64,000 nucleotides of DNA from Microbacterium sp. RU33B (GTDB taxonomy: Bacteria; Actinomycetota; Actinomycetes; Actinomycetales; Microbacteriaceae): NCBI RefSeq assembly GCF_900155915.1, contig NZ_FTPO01000001.1, positions 248,001 to 312,000 on the forward strand, in the 5' to 3' direction. Made by a program: the position numbers and the translations under genes. Shown in pieces: positions 16,261 through 25,203 of this stretch. Under the pieces are notes generated by a model that was not told the origin of the DNA, did not search any database, and was given only the letters and a program-made list of their open reading frames with translations. Every line of letters begins with the position of its first letter. The first letter of the stretch is position 1.

Positions 16261-17051
16261 GAGCTGGTCCTTCCGGCGCGGGAGCGGCCCGCGAGAGCGA
16301 TGGCGAGCAGGAGAGCGAACGCGAAGGCCAGAGCCAGGAGCGTGAACATCGCGGCCGCGTAGGCGTCGATCTTGTTGACGAGCACGAGCGCCGTCTGCAG
16401 CACCTGCCGATTGAGGAGCGAGGCGATCGTGAACTCGCCCAGCACGACCGCGACGGAGATGAGAGATGCCGCCAGCAGGCCGGTGCGCAGATTCGGGGCG
16501 AGCACGCGGAGCACGACCGTCGGCCAGTTCGCGCCGAGCGACCGGGCGGCCTCGGCGAGCGTGCGGAGGTCGACGGCGTCGATCGAGGCCTGGATCGCGC
16601 GATAGGCGAAGGGGAGCACCGTGATGCCGTACGCGAACGCGAGTGTCCATGCTCCCGTGCCGAGCAGGCGACCGACCTGCAGGTAGATCGGGGCCAGCCC
16701 CACGACGAGGACGATCGCAGGGATCGAGATGGGCAGCAGGACGACGAACTCGAAGATCGGGCGCAGACGGGGGAACCGCAGCTGGACGAGGATCATCGTC
16801 GGGGCCAGCAGGAGCAGCACGATCGCGACCGTCACGACGGCGAGGAGCAGCGAGTTGGCCAGGCCCGTCCAGATCGGCGCGAACGTGCTCGCCTGCGCAG
16901 GATCGACCAGGCTCGCCCAGTGCACCAGGGAGAACCCGTCGCCGTCGCGCAGCGTGTAGAGCAGCGTCGAGAGGAGGGGGATCGCGAAGAACAGCCCGAC
17001 GACGACCGCGATCACCCAGCGCGTAGCCCGTGAGGGCGCGAGGCCCTTCAC
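16257..17051 (-). CDS. ABC importer permease 2
   Basis: A 264-residue inner-membrane permease with six predicted helices and the coupling EAA-type loop EAARSLGANWPTVVLRVLAP near residue 175. The GTG used overlaps the stop of permease 1 (GTGA); a GTG three codons earlier (17060) is also possible. It should pair with permease 1 as the channel. Confidence 0.93.
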   Translation of the reverse strand: MKGLAPSRATRWVIAVVVGLFFAIPLLSTLLYTLRDGDGFSLVHWASLVDPAQASTFAPIWTGLANSLLLAVVTVAIVLLLLAPTMILVQLRFPRLRPIFEFVVLLPISIPAIVLVVGLAPIYLQVGRLLGTGAWTLAFAYGITVLPFAYRAIQASIDAVDLRTLAEAARSLGANWPTVVLRVLAPNLRTGLLAASLISVAVVLGEFTIASLLNRQVLQTALVLVNKIDAYAAAMFTLLALAFAFALLLAIALAGRSRAGRTSS

Positions 17052-17983
17052 GACTGCCACCGGGCTGCGCGACGCTGGATGAGCGAGTACGCCCACATCA
17101 CGAGCGCGACGATCACGATCATCCCCAGCGCGAGGGCCCCGGCGAGGTTCTCGCGGCCCAGCACGGTCTCGCTGGTGAGCGCCGTGCGGATCTGCAGGGG
17201 CACGATCTGCGAGCCCTGACTCGCGAGAGCCGCGGCGGTGGCGTACGAGGAGAACGCGTTCGCGAAGAGCAGGAGCAGCGAGGCGAGGAAGGAGGGGGCG
17301 AGCACGGGCACTCCGATGTGCGTCCAGAAGCTCGCGCGGGTTCCGCCGAGGGTCTGATTGGCCTCCGCCCACTGCGGCTTCAGCGCCGAGAGGGCGGGCA
17401 TGAACGTGATGACCATGAGAGGGATCTGGAAGTAGACGTAGGGAAGGATGAGCCCGGGCAGTTCGTAGATCCAGCGGCGCTCGGCGAAGATGTCGATGCC
17501 CGCAGCCAGCAGCGCCTGCGTCACGACGCCCTGGATGCCGATCGTCGCGATGAACGCGAACGCGAGCATGACCCCGCCGAACTGGGCGAGCACGCCGGCC
17601 GCGGCATCCACCGTCGTCCGCGTGAAGCCGCTCTCGCGCATGCCGAGCATCGCCCAGCACACCAGCGCGCCCACGACGGCGCCGATGACGGCAGTCAGCA
17701 GCGACAGCCACGTCGAGTTCCAGAACGTCTGCAGCACGACCGGATCGGCCAGGGCCGCCACGTTGTCGAGCGTGAAGGCGCCGTCGGCGGTGAAGAACCC
17801 GGATCCGATGGAGAGGATCGTCGGCAGCGCCAGGAAGAGGGCGACGTAGACGACGAACGGTGCGAGGCCGATCCACGCCCAGCCGCCGCGTGTGCCGCCC
17901 CGCCGTACCCGAGCGGATGACTCGGGTGCGGCGGGGCTCGTCACGCGGTCCAGGTCCGGACCGGCGAGGGCGGAGGTCGTCAC
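17048..17983 (-). CDS. ABC importer permease 1
   Basis: A 311-residue permease. After an N-terminal cytoplasmic stretch rich in Ala, Arg and Ser come six helices beginning IGLAPFVVYVALFLALP. The cytoplasmic coupling loop is EANQTLGGTRASFWTHIGVPVLAP. The GTG overlaps the stop of the binding-protein gene. Order binding protein, permease, permease, ATPase is typical of SBP_bac_6-type importers. Confidence 0.93.
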   Translation of the reverse strand: MTTSALAGPDLDRVTSPAAPESSARVRRGGTRGGWAWIGLAPFVVYVALFLALPTILSIGSGFFTADGAFTLDNVAALADPVVLQTFWNSTWLSLLTAVIGAVVGALVCWAMLGMRESGFTRTTVDAAAGVLAQFGGVMLAFAFIATIGIQGVVTQALLAAGIDIFAERRWIYELPGLILPYVYFQIPLMVITFMPALSALKPQWAEANQTLGGTRASFWTHIGVPVLAPSFLASLLLLFANAFSSYATAAALASQGSQIVPLQIRTALTSETVLGRENLAGALALGMIVIVALVMWAYSLIQRRAARWQS

Positions 17984-19128
17984 TGGACGGCCGCGGCCCA
18001 CATCTCGCCGAGCAGCTTTCCGGCGGCGGTGCTCTGCTCCTCGGTGGGGACGACCGTCTCGGACGGCACGTCGGGCAGGGCGTCGGCGAGCTCCTGGTCG
18101 ATCGTGCCGGCCTCGATCATGGCCTCCATGCGCACGGGCCGGGCGCCGCCCTTGAGCCAGAGGTTCTGCACCTCGTCGCTGTAGAGGAACTCCTGCCACA
18201 GGCGCGCGGCGGCCGGGTGCGGCGCGTCGATGTTGATCGCCTGGTTGTAGTAGCCCGCGTAGCCCGTGCCCGGGAGCACCACGACCTTCCAGTCCTCGTT
18301 GTCGGCGGCGTGGGCGGCGTTGAGGTAGTCCCAGTCGAAGACGACGGGGGTCTCGCCGCTGGCGACCGTGGCGCTCGTGACGTCGACCTTCAGCAGGTTG
18401 CCGGCCTGGTTGAGCTCGGAGAAGAAGTCGATGCCCGGCTGGAAGTCGTCCAGCGTGCCATCCGACTGCACCGTCGACAGACCCACAGCGGCGAAGGCCG
18501 CGCCCGCCTGGGTCGGATCGCCGTTGATGGCGACCGATCCCTTGTAGTCGGCGCCGAGGAGGTCGTCGAGCGACGTCGGCTCGGGGAACTTCGCCGAGTC
18601 GTAGCCGATCGACATGTAGCCGCCGTAGTCGCCGACGAAGAGGCCGCTCGGCTCCTTCAGCGCGTCGGGGATGTCGTCCCACGTCTGCACCTTGTACGGG
18701 GCGAAGGCGTCGGTGTTCTGCAGCGCGACGGTCAGACCGAGGTCGAAGACGTCGGGGGCGGTGTCGAGGCCCGCGTTCGTCTCGGCCGCCTGGATCTCCT
18801 CGGCGCTGGAGACGTCGGGCGACTGCTCTTCGACGGTGATCTCGGGGTACTTCGCCGTGAACGCGTCGATGATCTCGCCGTAGTTCGCCCAGTCGCGGGG
18901 GAGGGCGATGACGTTGAGCCGCCCCTCCTCCTTCGCGGCCGCCTCGAGGTCTTCGAGGGTGCCGAAGTCGGCGAGGCTCGTGGCCGTGGCGGCGTCGACG
19001 GCGGAGCCCGCGTCGGATGAGCCTGCGGCGGGTGTGCCGCTCGCGCAGCCGGTCAGCGCGAGGGCGGCGGCCGCGACGAGCGCGATGCCGATGCCGCTCA
19101 TGCGAGCGGCACGGATGGGGTGGAGCAT
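17980..19128 (-). CDS. ABC importer substrate-binding lipoprotein
   Basis: A 382-residue protein with a lipoprotein signal peptide: basic start, ALVAAAALALTGC lipobox, lipidated Cys near residue 28. The mature part begins with a Gly/Ser/Ala linker, then a bilobal extracellular binding protein (Fe3+/spermidine/AEP type): NVIALPRDWANYGE, PDVFDLGLT, VFDWDYLNAAHAA. It captures the substrate outside the cell. The gene has its own likely promoter (TAGCGT at 19195-19200, minus strand) and GAGAGGAAA as ribosome site. The substrate is unknown. Confidence 0.93.
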   Translation of the reverse strand: MLHPIRAARMSGIGIALVAAAALALTGCASGTPAAGSSDAGSAVDAATATSLADFGTLEDLEAAAKEEGRLNVIALPRDWANYGEIIDAFTAKYPEITVEEQSPDVSSAEEIQAAETNAGLDTAPDVFDLGLTVALQNTDAFAPYKVQTWDDIPDALKEPSGLFVGDYGGYMSIGYDSAKFPEPTSLDDLLGADYKGSVAINGDPTQAGAAFAAVGLSTVQSDGTLDDFQPGIDFFSELNQAGNLLKVDVTSATVASGETPVVFDWDYLNAAHAADNEDWKVVVLPGTGYAGYYNQAINIDAPHPAAARLWQEFLYSDEVQNLWLKGGARPVRMEAMIEAGTIDQELADALPDVPSETVVPTEEQSTAAGKLLGEMWAAAVQ

Positions 19129-19194
19129 GTGCTTTTCCTCTCGGTGGTCCGATCCAGGCGCACGGCGGCACAGGATCTGATCGGGATGAGAGGA

Positions 19195-19200
19195 ACGCTA
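19195..19200 (-). promoter_or_regulatory. -10 box of the ABC importer operon
   Basis: Minus-strand TAGCGT lies 66 bases before the binding-protein ATG. Unlike most genes here, the operon would have a normal 5' leader with a GAGAGGAAA ribosome site. Confidence 0.4.
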
Positions 19201-19223
19201 GGCAGGCCGGATGACGCGCCGAC

Positions 19224-19240
19224 CCGTTCTCCGTGAACGG
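19224..19240. terminator. Hairpin downstream of the phosphatase gene
   Basis: CCGTTC (19224-19229) and GAACGG (19235-19240) form a 6-base stem with a 5-base loop, flanked by further complementary GACGCG/CGCGTC. It lies between the phosphatase stop and the importer promoter, so it could end the aspS-phosphatase transcript. Confidence 0.45.
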
Positions 19241-19276
19241 AGGACGACGCGTCGGTGACGGGGGAGGGGGCCGGAC

Positions 19277-20068
19277 TCAGCCCGCGAAGCGCTGACGGAG
19301 GGCGGCGAGCTCGGCATCCGTCGATCCGCCCGACTGCAGATAGGCCGCCGAGCCGCCACGGGCGTCGATCCACGCGAGCGCCCGCTCGATCTCGGAGGCG
19401 GGGCTGCCGCCCATGATCACGGCGAGTTCGGGCGAGACCGTGACGCCGAATCGCGTGACCGAGTGCGTCATGGCATCGAGCCAGGCGCCGCTGAGGTGCT
19501 GCTGCGTCGCGGTGTAGTCGGCGATGATCGCGTCGCGCTCCACTCCGACGGCGTCGAGCATCAGGGCCGCGCACACACCCGTGCGGTCCTTGCCCGCGGT
19601 GCAGTGGATGAGCACTCCGGGGTGCTCCGGTTCGGGCGCGGCGATGAGACGTGCGACCTGGGCGAACGAGGCTGCACCGTGCTCGAGCATCTGCACGTAC
19701 ATCTCGCCGAGGGTGGGCAGGTTGGCCATGGCGGTCTCGGCCGCACGGCCCAGCGCCGTGTGATCGCCGAGCGCGCGGGCCTCGAGCGCCTCCGTGACGA
19801 GGTGCGACATCGCACCCTCGAGGAGCGGGAGATGCACGTCGCGGATGTGGCGAGCGGCCGGCTGCCGGTCGGGTGCCATCTCGCGCTCGGTCCGCGTGCG
19901 GAAGTCGACGATGACGCCGATGTCGGATGCCGCGAGCTCGGCCTCTCCCGCGGGGGTGAGGGCGTGCAGGGCATCGGAGCGGTACAGCACGCCGTACGCC
20001 GTGGGTTCGCCGGATGTCGGGAGCCCCCCGAGATCGCGGAAGTTGAACGTGCCGTCGAGCTCGATCAT
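19277..20068 (-). CDS. Tyrosine/serine protein phosphatase (or phosphoinositide phosphatase-like)
   Basis: A 263-residue protein with the Cx5R P-loop HCTAGKDRTG near residue 155, preceded by the family motif FNFRDLGGLPT at the N-terminus and DFRTRTERE near residue 54. It belongs to the Tyr_phosphatase3/PtpB-like group, whose members remove phosphate from Tyr/Ser or phosphoinositides. It starts 13 bases after the aspS stop on the same strand, so it is probably co-transcribed with aspS. The link to the downstream importer is positional only. Confidence 0.9.
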   Translation of the reverse strand: MIELDGTFNFRDLGGLPTSGEPTAYGVLYRSDALHALTPAGEAELAASDIGVIVDFRTRTEREMAPDRQPAARHIRDVHLPLLEGAMSHLVTEALEARALGDHTALGRAAETAMANLPTLGEMYVQMLEHGAASFAQVARLIAAPEPEHPGVLIHCTAGKDRTGVCAALMLDAVGVERDAIIADYTATQQHLSGAWLDAMTHSVTRFGVTVSPELAVIMGGSPASEIERALAWIDARGGSAAYLQSGGSTDAELAALRQRFAG

Positions 20069-20081
20069 GACCGCTGCGGGA

Positions 20082-21440
20082 TCAGGGCGCGAGGCGCGTC
20101 GGACCGCGGAACAGGTAGGTGACCTCGCGGATCGAGTCCTGGCCGAGCAGCAGCATCAGCACACGTGCGAGGCCCATGCCGAAGCCGCCGTGCGGGGGCA
20201 CCCCGTAACGGAAGAAGTCGAGGTAGAAGTCGAGGTGCTCGGGGTCGAGGCCCTTCTCCTTCGCCTGCTCGATCAGCACGTCGACGCGGTGCTCGCGCTG
20301 CGCGCCTGTCGTGATCTCCACGCCGTTGAAGAGCAGGTCGTACGACTTGGTGAGCCCGGTCTCCGCGTCGCGCATGTGGTAGAACGCACGGATCGCGGGG
20401 TGGTAGTCGGTGATGAAGACGAACTGATGCCCGAACGTCTCCTGCACGTAGGCCGCGATCTGGCGCTCGCCCTCCGGGTCGAGGTCGCCGTCGGTGCGGG
20501 GCACCTCGTAGCCGCGGGCCTTGACGATCTCGAGCGCTTCGGCGAGCGGGATGCGGGGGAACGGGATCGTCGGAACCTGCACCTCGACATCGAAGAGCTC
20601 TGCGATCTCGGCGCCGTGCTTGTCCTTGACCGCCTGGAACGCGGTCTGCAGGATCTCCTCCTGCATCCGGGCGACGTCCTCGTGCGAGTCGATCCAGCTG
20701 ATCTCGGCGTCGATGCTCGTGAACTCGGTGGCGTGGCGGCTCGTGAACGACGGGTCGGCGCGGAACGCGGGGGCGATCTCGAAGATCTTGCCGAAGCCCG
20801 CGGACTGCGCCATCTGCTTGAAGAACTGCGGCGACTGCGCGAGGTACGCCGTCTTGTCCTCGAAATACGGCACCTCGAACAGCTCGGCGTTGGACTCGGA
20901 CGGGCTCGCCATGAGCTTGGGCGAGTGGATCTCGATGTAGTCGCGGTCGATCCAGTACGTGCGCAGCGCGTGCTCGAACGTCGTCTGGATGCGGAAGATC
21001 AGGTTGTTGCGGCGCTGGCGCAGATCGAGGAAGCGCCAGTCCATCCGCTTGTCGAGTCCGCTGTCGGGGGCGATCGGCGTCTCGGGCAGGGCCGCCGCGG
21101 CGATCTCGAGCGACGCGATCTTGATCTCGACGCCGCCGAGCTTGACCCGCTCATCGTGCTTGAGCTCGCCGGTCACGGTCAGGAACGTCCCGGTCGCGAG
21201 GCCCGAGATCGTGTCGGTGAGGGTGAGGGCCGCGGCATCCTGCTCCTGCTCGGTCCCGGAGCTCGTCGAAGGGTCGATCGGGCGCGTCGCGGGGTTCACC
21301 AGCTGAACGGCGCCCGTCTCATCCCGGAGGATCACGAACTGCACCTTCTTCTGATCGCGGACGGTCTCGACCCATCCGGACACCGAGACGGGACCGTCTT
21401 CACGGGACTGCAGCTGCTTCACCAGAACGCGTTCACTCAC
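20082..21440 (-). CDS. aspS: Aspartyl-tRNA synthetase, archaeal/eukaryotic type (probably non-discriminating)
   Basis: A 452-residue class II synthetase of the short archaeal type, without the bacterial GAD insertion. It has an N-terminal OB-fold anticodon domain (SVSGWVETVRDQKKVQFVIL), motif 2 FRADPSFTSRHATEF and motif 3 GMGLARVLMLLLG. Without a GatCAB check I cannot say whether it also charges tRNA-Asn. Residues 55-68 (DPSTSSGTEQE) are an insertion encoded by a REP-like palindrome in the OB-fold. The GTG is eight bases after TAAACT (minus strand, 21449-21454), so the mRNA is leaderless. Confidence 0.94.
   Translation of the reverse strand: MSERVLVKQLQSREDGPVSVSGWVETVRDQKKVQFVILRDETGAVQLVNPATRPIDPSTSSGTEQEQDAAALTLTDTISGLATGTFLTVTGELKHDERVKLGGVEIKIASLEIAAAALPETPIAPDSGLDKRMDWRFLDLRQRRNNLIFRIQTTFEHALRTYWIDRDYIEIHSPKLMASPSESNAELFEVPYFEDKTAYLAQSPQFFKQMAQSAGFGKIFEIAPAFRADPSFTSRHATEFTSIDAEISWIDSHEDVARMQEEILQTAFQAVKDKHGAEIAELFDVEVQVPTIPFPRIPLAEALEIVKARGYEVPRTDGDLDPEGERQIAAYVQETFGHQFVFITDYHPAIRAFYHMRDAETGLTKSYDLLFNGVEITTGAQREHRVDVLIEQAKEKGLDPEHLDFYLDFFRYGVPPHGGFGMGLARVLMLLLGQDSIREVTYLFRGPTRLAP
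21252..21275 (-). repeat. REP-like palindromic repeat inside aspS
   Basis: The core GAGCTCGTCGAAGGGTC on the plus strand matches copies at 57455-57478 and, more loosely and in reverse orientation, 27113-27140. Here it is translated in frame as part of an extra loop in AspRS. Confidence 0.6.
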
Positions 21441-21537
21441 GAGAGATCAGTTTAGGCGGGTGATCTGTGCCCTTCTCACAGCCTGAGCCTGTGCGGATGC
21501 TCAGGATCGGTTAACCTCTTCCGCCTAGCGTGGGGGG

Positions 21538-22209
21538 ATGACGACAGCCTCGGACGGCTCCTGGCTCGCCGCCATCCTCGATTGGTCGGTGTCCCTCATG
21601 GACCTCATCGGCCCCGCGGGGGCCGGTATCGCGATCGCCCTCGAGAACGTGTTCCCGCCACTGCCGAGCGAAGTGATCCTTCCGATGGCAGGCCTGGCCG
21701 CGTCCCGCGGCTCGTTCAGCCTCTTCGAGGCGCTCGCGTGGACCACCATGGGCTCGATCATCGGCGCGTTCGCGCTGTACGGACTCGGCGCGTGGCTCGG
21801 GCTCGCACGGCTGCGGGCGATCTCCGCGAAGGTGCCGCTGCTGCATCCGGAAGACGTCGACCGCACCGTCGCGTGGTTCCGAAAGCACGGAGGCAAGGCC
21901 GTGTTCTTCGGACGGATGATCCCGCTGTTCCGCAGTCTCATCTCGATCCCCGCCGGTGTCACTCGGATGCCGATCTGGCGTTTCGGCTTCCTCACGGCCG
22001 CGGGCAGCCTGATCTGGAACGCGATCTTCGTGCTCTGCGGATGGTTCCTGGGCGAGTCGTGGCACGTCGTCGAGGCGTACGTCGATGTCGTGCAGTACGT
22101 CGTGATCGCCGCAGTCGGTGTCGGGGTCGCCTGGTTCGTCTACGCCCGCATCCGCTCGCTGCTCGCCGCTCGCGGTGGCGACGGCGACGCCGCGTCGCTC
22201 GCCGACTGA
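21538..22209 (+). CDS. DedA-family membrane protein
   Basis: A 223-residue SNARE-associated/DedA membrane protein. Landmarks are ENVFPPLPSEVILPMAG near residue 37, the amphipathic region FRKHGGKAVFFGRMIPLFRS near residue 125 and IPAGVTRMPIWRF. DedA proteins flip lipid carriers such as undecaprenyl phosphate or phosphatidylethanolamine. The ATG is six bases after TAGCGT (21526-21531). A 7-base hairpin CCTGAGC/GCTCAGG lies upstream at 21482-21505. Confidence 0.93.
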   Translation: MTTASDGSWLAAILDWSVSLMDLIGPAGAGIAIALENVFPPLPSEVILPMAGLAASRGSFSLFEALAWTTMGSIIGAFALYGLGAWLGLARLRAISAKVPLLHPEDVDRTVAWFRKHGGKAVFFGRMIPLFRSLISIPAGVTRMPIWRFGFLTAAGSLIWNAIFVLCGWFLGESWHVVEAYVDVVQYVVIAAVGVGVAWFVYARIRSLLAARGGDGDAASLAD

Positions 22210-22217
22210 CCGACCGC

Positions 22218-22685
22218 GTGACGCCGATGGCAGCCGAGTCGCTCGACATCCGGCCCCTCGAAGAGGCCGAGATCACCGTCATCGAGGGATCCGAACCGCC
22301 CGGACAGGGGTTCGTCCGGGCGATGTGGGCGTTGCAGCGTGCCGGGTCCTCCACGCTCCTCGGCGCCTGGGAGGGCGCGGAGAACGTGGGCTCGGCGGAG
22401 ATCCGCTGGAGCGACGAGGTCGAGCTGGCGAACCTGTCCGTACGCGCGGGCGCGCGCGGTCGAGGAGTGGGATCTGCGCTCATCGCGGCGGCGGAGCGGC
22501 TCGTCGGATCCGGGTCGCTCTCGATCGGCGTCGGTGCCGACAACCCCCGAGCCCGGGCCCTCTACGAACGCCTCGGGTACGACGGCACGGGTGAGCTGAC
22601 CACCACCACTTACGAGTACATGGACGATGCCGGCATCCGTCGCATCGCGACCGAGACGGATGAACGGCTCATCAAGCATCTCTGA
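22218..22685 (+). CDS. GNAT-family N-acetyltransferase
   Basis: A 155-residue acetyltransferase. The acetyl-CoA loop is VRAGARGRGVGSALIAAAE, followed by the C-terminal NPRARALYERLGY typical of GNATs. It starts nine bases after dedA, so it is likely in the dedA transcript. Both GTG (22218) and ATG (22227) are possible starts. The substrate is unknown. Confidence 0.88.
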   Translation: MTPMAAESLDIRPLEEAEITVIEGSEPPGQGFVRAMWALQRAGSSTLLGAWEGAENVGSAEIRWSDEVELANLSVRAGARGRGVGSALIAAAERLVGSGSLSIGVGADNPRARALYERLGYDGTGELTTTTYEYMDDAGIRRIATETDERLIKHL

Positions 22686-22712
22686 GCAGGTCTCCCGGGT
22701 ACTGTCGTGGCC

Positions 22713-23168
22713 ATGACCGACATCGCTCCCGGGTGGTACGACGACGGGTCCGGAAGCCAGCGCTGGTGGGACGGCCGCCAGTGGGGTGGCGATGTCGCCG
22801 ACCTGACGGGCTCGTCGGCCGTGCTGCACGCCGCCGAGCGACGTGCGGCGGCTCCGGCCGGCTGGTACGAGAGCCGAGGGCGCCTGCGCTGGTGGGACGG
22901 CACGCAGTGGACGGCGCAGTGGCGGTTCAGCGGGCGGGAGACCGTCTTCGCCGGCGTCGTGGTCGATGGGTCGTGGATCCACTACGGCGCCGCGAGTCAG
23001 CCCGTCGCAGGGGTGATGGCGAGGGTCGGAAACGGGGAGCTGCGGATCGAAGGTCTCGAGGATGTCTGGATCGCCCCGGTGGGTCCGGCGCTCGGCGCCG
23101 AGGCGCAGCGCTTCGCGGAGTGGGTCAACGAGACGGCCCGGTACCACGTGCGAACAGGATGGCAGTGA
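22713..23168 (+). CDS. Protein with two DUF2510 (GWY-DG-W) repeats
   Basis: A 151-residue protein. Two copies of DUF2510 appear at the N-terminus: APGWYDDGSGSQRWWDGRQW and AGWYESRGRLRWWDGTQW, about 45 residues apart. A C-terminal part of about 75 residues has no transmembrane helix (WIHYGAASQPV, VWIAPVGPALG). DUF2510 is common at the cytoplasmic N-terminus of actinobacterial membrane proteins, but its function is unknown. The ATG follows TACTGT (22700-22705) by seven bases. Confidence 0.85.
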   Translation: MTDIAPGWYDDGSGSQRWWDGRQWGGDVADLTGSSAVLHAAERRAAAPAGWYESRGRLRWWDGTQWTAQWRFSGRETVFAGVVVDGSWIHYGAASQPVAGVMARVGNGELRIEGLEDVWIAPVGPALGAEAQRFAEWVNETARYHVRTGWQ

Positions 23169-23474
23169 GGGTCACGTCCTCCAGACGGTCGCGTCGAGAA
23201 GACGCGTGACGGATGTCGTGGCGGGCCGCCAGACCTGATCGCGGTCGTATCAGCGAGGGGCCTGGACTTCGGGCACCCCGCGGTGCGCTCGAACCGCCCT
23301 GCGGAGGCCCCCGAGCATCGGGTGCACGGTGAACGAGATCGGAGACGTTTCGGCATCCCATCCGGGTGGTCAGTCGCCCATCCTGCCGACCACCGCTGAC
23401 ATTCCAACCCAGATCAGGGGTGGAAAACGAGGGCTGTGGACAACGCGTTCCGCACAGCCTGGGATGATCGATGG
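23169..23474. other. Intergenic stretch without a supported gene
   Basis: About 305 bases between the DUF2510 gene and the SDR gene. Open frames here lack start signals and family resemblance. The right part is slightly AT-richer and contains TGTGGACAA (23435-23443), one base off a DnaA box, and GTGGAAAAC nearby. I see no RNA gene or clear regulatory structure. Confidence 0.5.
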
Positions 23475-24224
23475 ATGCCCAGACCCGTCGCCCTCCTGAC
23501 CGGTGCCGGCCGGTCGAACAGCATCGCCCACGCCATCGCCCTCGCTCTCGCCGACGATGGATGGGACGTCGCGTTCACGACCTGGACCGCCTACGAGGGG
23601 CGGGTTCCGCTGCAAGCCGATCCCGCCGTGGGGGCGCGTGAACTCGAAGACGCGCTGGTCTCCCGCGGGGCCCGCGCCCTCCGCATCGAGGCGGACTTCG
23701 CCGACGCCCTCACACCCGACCGTGTGATGGCGGATGCCGCGACGCTCGGTCCCGTGAGCGCCCTCGTGCTCTCGCACTCGGAGGGCGTCGATTCGTCGAT
23801 CCTCGACACGACCCTCGACAGCTTCGACCGGCACTTCGCCGTCAACGTCCGCGCGGCGTGGCTGCTCATCCGGGCATTCGCGCTGCAGGTGCCCGAGGAA
23901 GGTGGGCGCATCGTGGCCCTCACGAGCGATCACGTCGCTCACAACCTCCCGTACGGAGCGAGCAAGGGGGCACTCGACCGCATCGTGCACGCCGCCGCGC
24001 GCGAGCTGGGTCACCTCGGCATCACGGCCAATCTCGTGAATCCCGGTCCGATCGACACGGGATGGATGGATGCCGAGACCCGAGCAGCTCTCGAGGAGCG
24101 CCAGCCGACCGGGCGCCTGGGCACCCCCGCCGACACGGCCGAGCTCGTCCGCTTCCTCGTCTCCTCCTCCTCAGCCTGGGTGACCGGGCAGCTCATCCAC
24201 AGCGACGGCGGCTTCTCGTCGTAG
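23475..24224 (+). CDS. Short-chain dehydrogenase/reductase (FabG-like)
   Basis: A 249-residue SDR: cofactor loop LTGAGRSNSIAHAIALAL, NVRAAWLL, catalytic Ser in VALTSDH, YGASKGALD (Tyr-x3-Lys), then NPGPIDTGWM and a C-terminus ending TGQLIHSDGGF. The GAGRSNSIA variant of TGxxxGIG is slightly unusual and resembles the 3-oxoacyl reductase group. It would use NADPH; the substrate is unknown. I chose the ATG nearest the conserved fold over an upstream in-frame GTG. Confidence 0.9.
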   Translation: MPRPVALLTGAGRSNSIAHAIALALADDGWDVAFTTWTAYEGRVPLQADPAVGARELEDALVSRGARALRIEADFADALTPDRVMADAATLGPVSALVLSHSEGVDSSILDTTLDSFDRHFAVNVRAAWLLIRAFALQVPEEGGRIVALTSDHVAHNLPYGASKGALDRIVHAAARELGHLGITANLVNPGPIDTGWMDAETRAALEERQPTGRLGTPADTAELVRFLVSSSSAWVTGQLIHSDGGFSS

Positions 24225-24252
24225 CCGACCCGCGGCGCCCTAGCGTGCTCGC

Positions 24253-24525
24253 GTGTCTCTTCGTCTTCTTCGCACCGCTGTCGAACTCGCGCAGCCGTCC
24301 GCTCCCACCTATCTGCCCGTCGCGGTCGAGCGACGGCGACGTCGTCGGGCGGCGGTCGGCTTCGCCGTCGCCCTCGTCGAGACGGTGCTCACCCAGATCG
24401 TCTCCGGCGGCATCGAGGTCGACGCTCCGCCTCCGCGCGGGCACTGCATCGCCTGGGCCGTCGGGAATCCCGTCCTCTGCGCCGACCCGTTCGCCCTCGC
24501 GGCGCCCGACGGCGTCCGAGGATGA
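24253..24525 (+). CDS. Hypothetical small protein
   Basis: A 90-residue unknown protein. It has a basic patch (ERRRRRRAAVG) followed by a moderately hydrophobic stretch FAVALVETVLTQIV and two cysteines near the end. Support comes from a TAGCGT -10 box (24241-24246) six bases before the GTG, the same architecture as its neighbours, and from GC-rich third positions in its second half. It could still be a chance frame; no family is recognised. Confidence 0.5.
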   Translation: MSLRLLRTAVELAQPSAPTYLPVAVERRRRRRAAVGFAVALVETVLTQIVSGGIEVDAPPPRGHCIAWAVGNPVLCADPFALAAPDGVRG

Positions 24526-24573
24526 GCCCGGCTCTCGGCCGGTCCGCAGGATCGGCCACCGTAGACTGGAGGG

Positions 24574-25203
24574 GTGCCCGCCGCCCGCCTCCATCTCGTG
24601 CGCCACGGGGAAGTCCACAACCCCGCGCGCGTGCTCTACGGGCGACTCCCGAACTTCGGATTGAGCGTCGACGGGCGCCGGATGACCCGCCAGGCCGCCG
24701 ACTACGTGGGGGGACTCGATCGCCCGATCGGCTCCCTCGTGTGCTCGCCGCTGCAGCGCACGCGCGAGTCGGCGGAGCCGTTCGTCGAGCGGTTCGGCAT
24801 CGAGCCGATCGTCGACGAGCGTGTCATCGAGCCGACCAACGTCTTCGAGGGCAAGCGCATGAAGAAGGCTCTGCTGAACCCGGTGAACTGGTGGCACCTC
24901 CGCGCGCCCGCCGTCCCGAGCTGGGGCGAGCCGTACGCACAGGTCGTCGCGCGGATGGACGCGGCGATGACGGATGCCTGGAACCGCACGGCGTCCGGCG
25001 ATGCCGTGATCGTGTCGCACCAGCTCCCGATCTGGGTCACGCACCTCGCCGTTGCGGGCGAACCCCTGAAGCACGACCCGCGGAATCGGCGGTGCGCGCT
25101 GTCGAGCGTCACGTCGTTCGAGCGCACCGACCACGGTTGGGTCGAGGTCGGCTACGCCGAACCCGCCACCACGGCAGGCGCCGTCGACGTGGGAGCAGTC
25201 TGA
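24574..25203 (+). CDS. Histidine phosphatase family protein (phosphoglycerate-mutase-like)
   Basis: A 209-residue protein with the catalytic LVRHGEVHNP at the N-terminus, a second active-site region in SPLQRTRESAEPF and a later VSHQLPIW. It is a histidine-phosphatase of unknown substrate. Its stop overlaps the ATG of the TlpA-like gene (TGATG), so it heads the cytochrome c maturation operon. It is transcribed from TAGACT (24562-24567) with a leaderless start. Its position suggests a link to this operon, but no mechanism is known. Confidence 0.9.
   Translation: MPAARLHLVRHGEVHNPARVLYGRLPNFGLSVDGRRMTRQAADYVGGLDRPIGSLVCSPLQRTRESAEPFVERFGIEPIVDERVIEPTNVFEGKRMKKALLNPVNWWHLRAPAVPSWGEPYAQVVARMDAAMTDAWNRTASGDAVIVSHQLPIWVTHLAVAGEPLKHDPRNRRCALSSVTSFERTDHGWVEVGYAEPATTAGAVDVGAV

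Noticed and set aside
23420..23445. DnaA-box-like TGTGGACAA and GTGGAAAAC
   Set aside because: Only one near-match and no cluster of boxes, no dnaA or dnaN nearby, and no AT-rich unwinding region.
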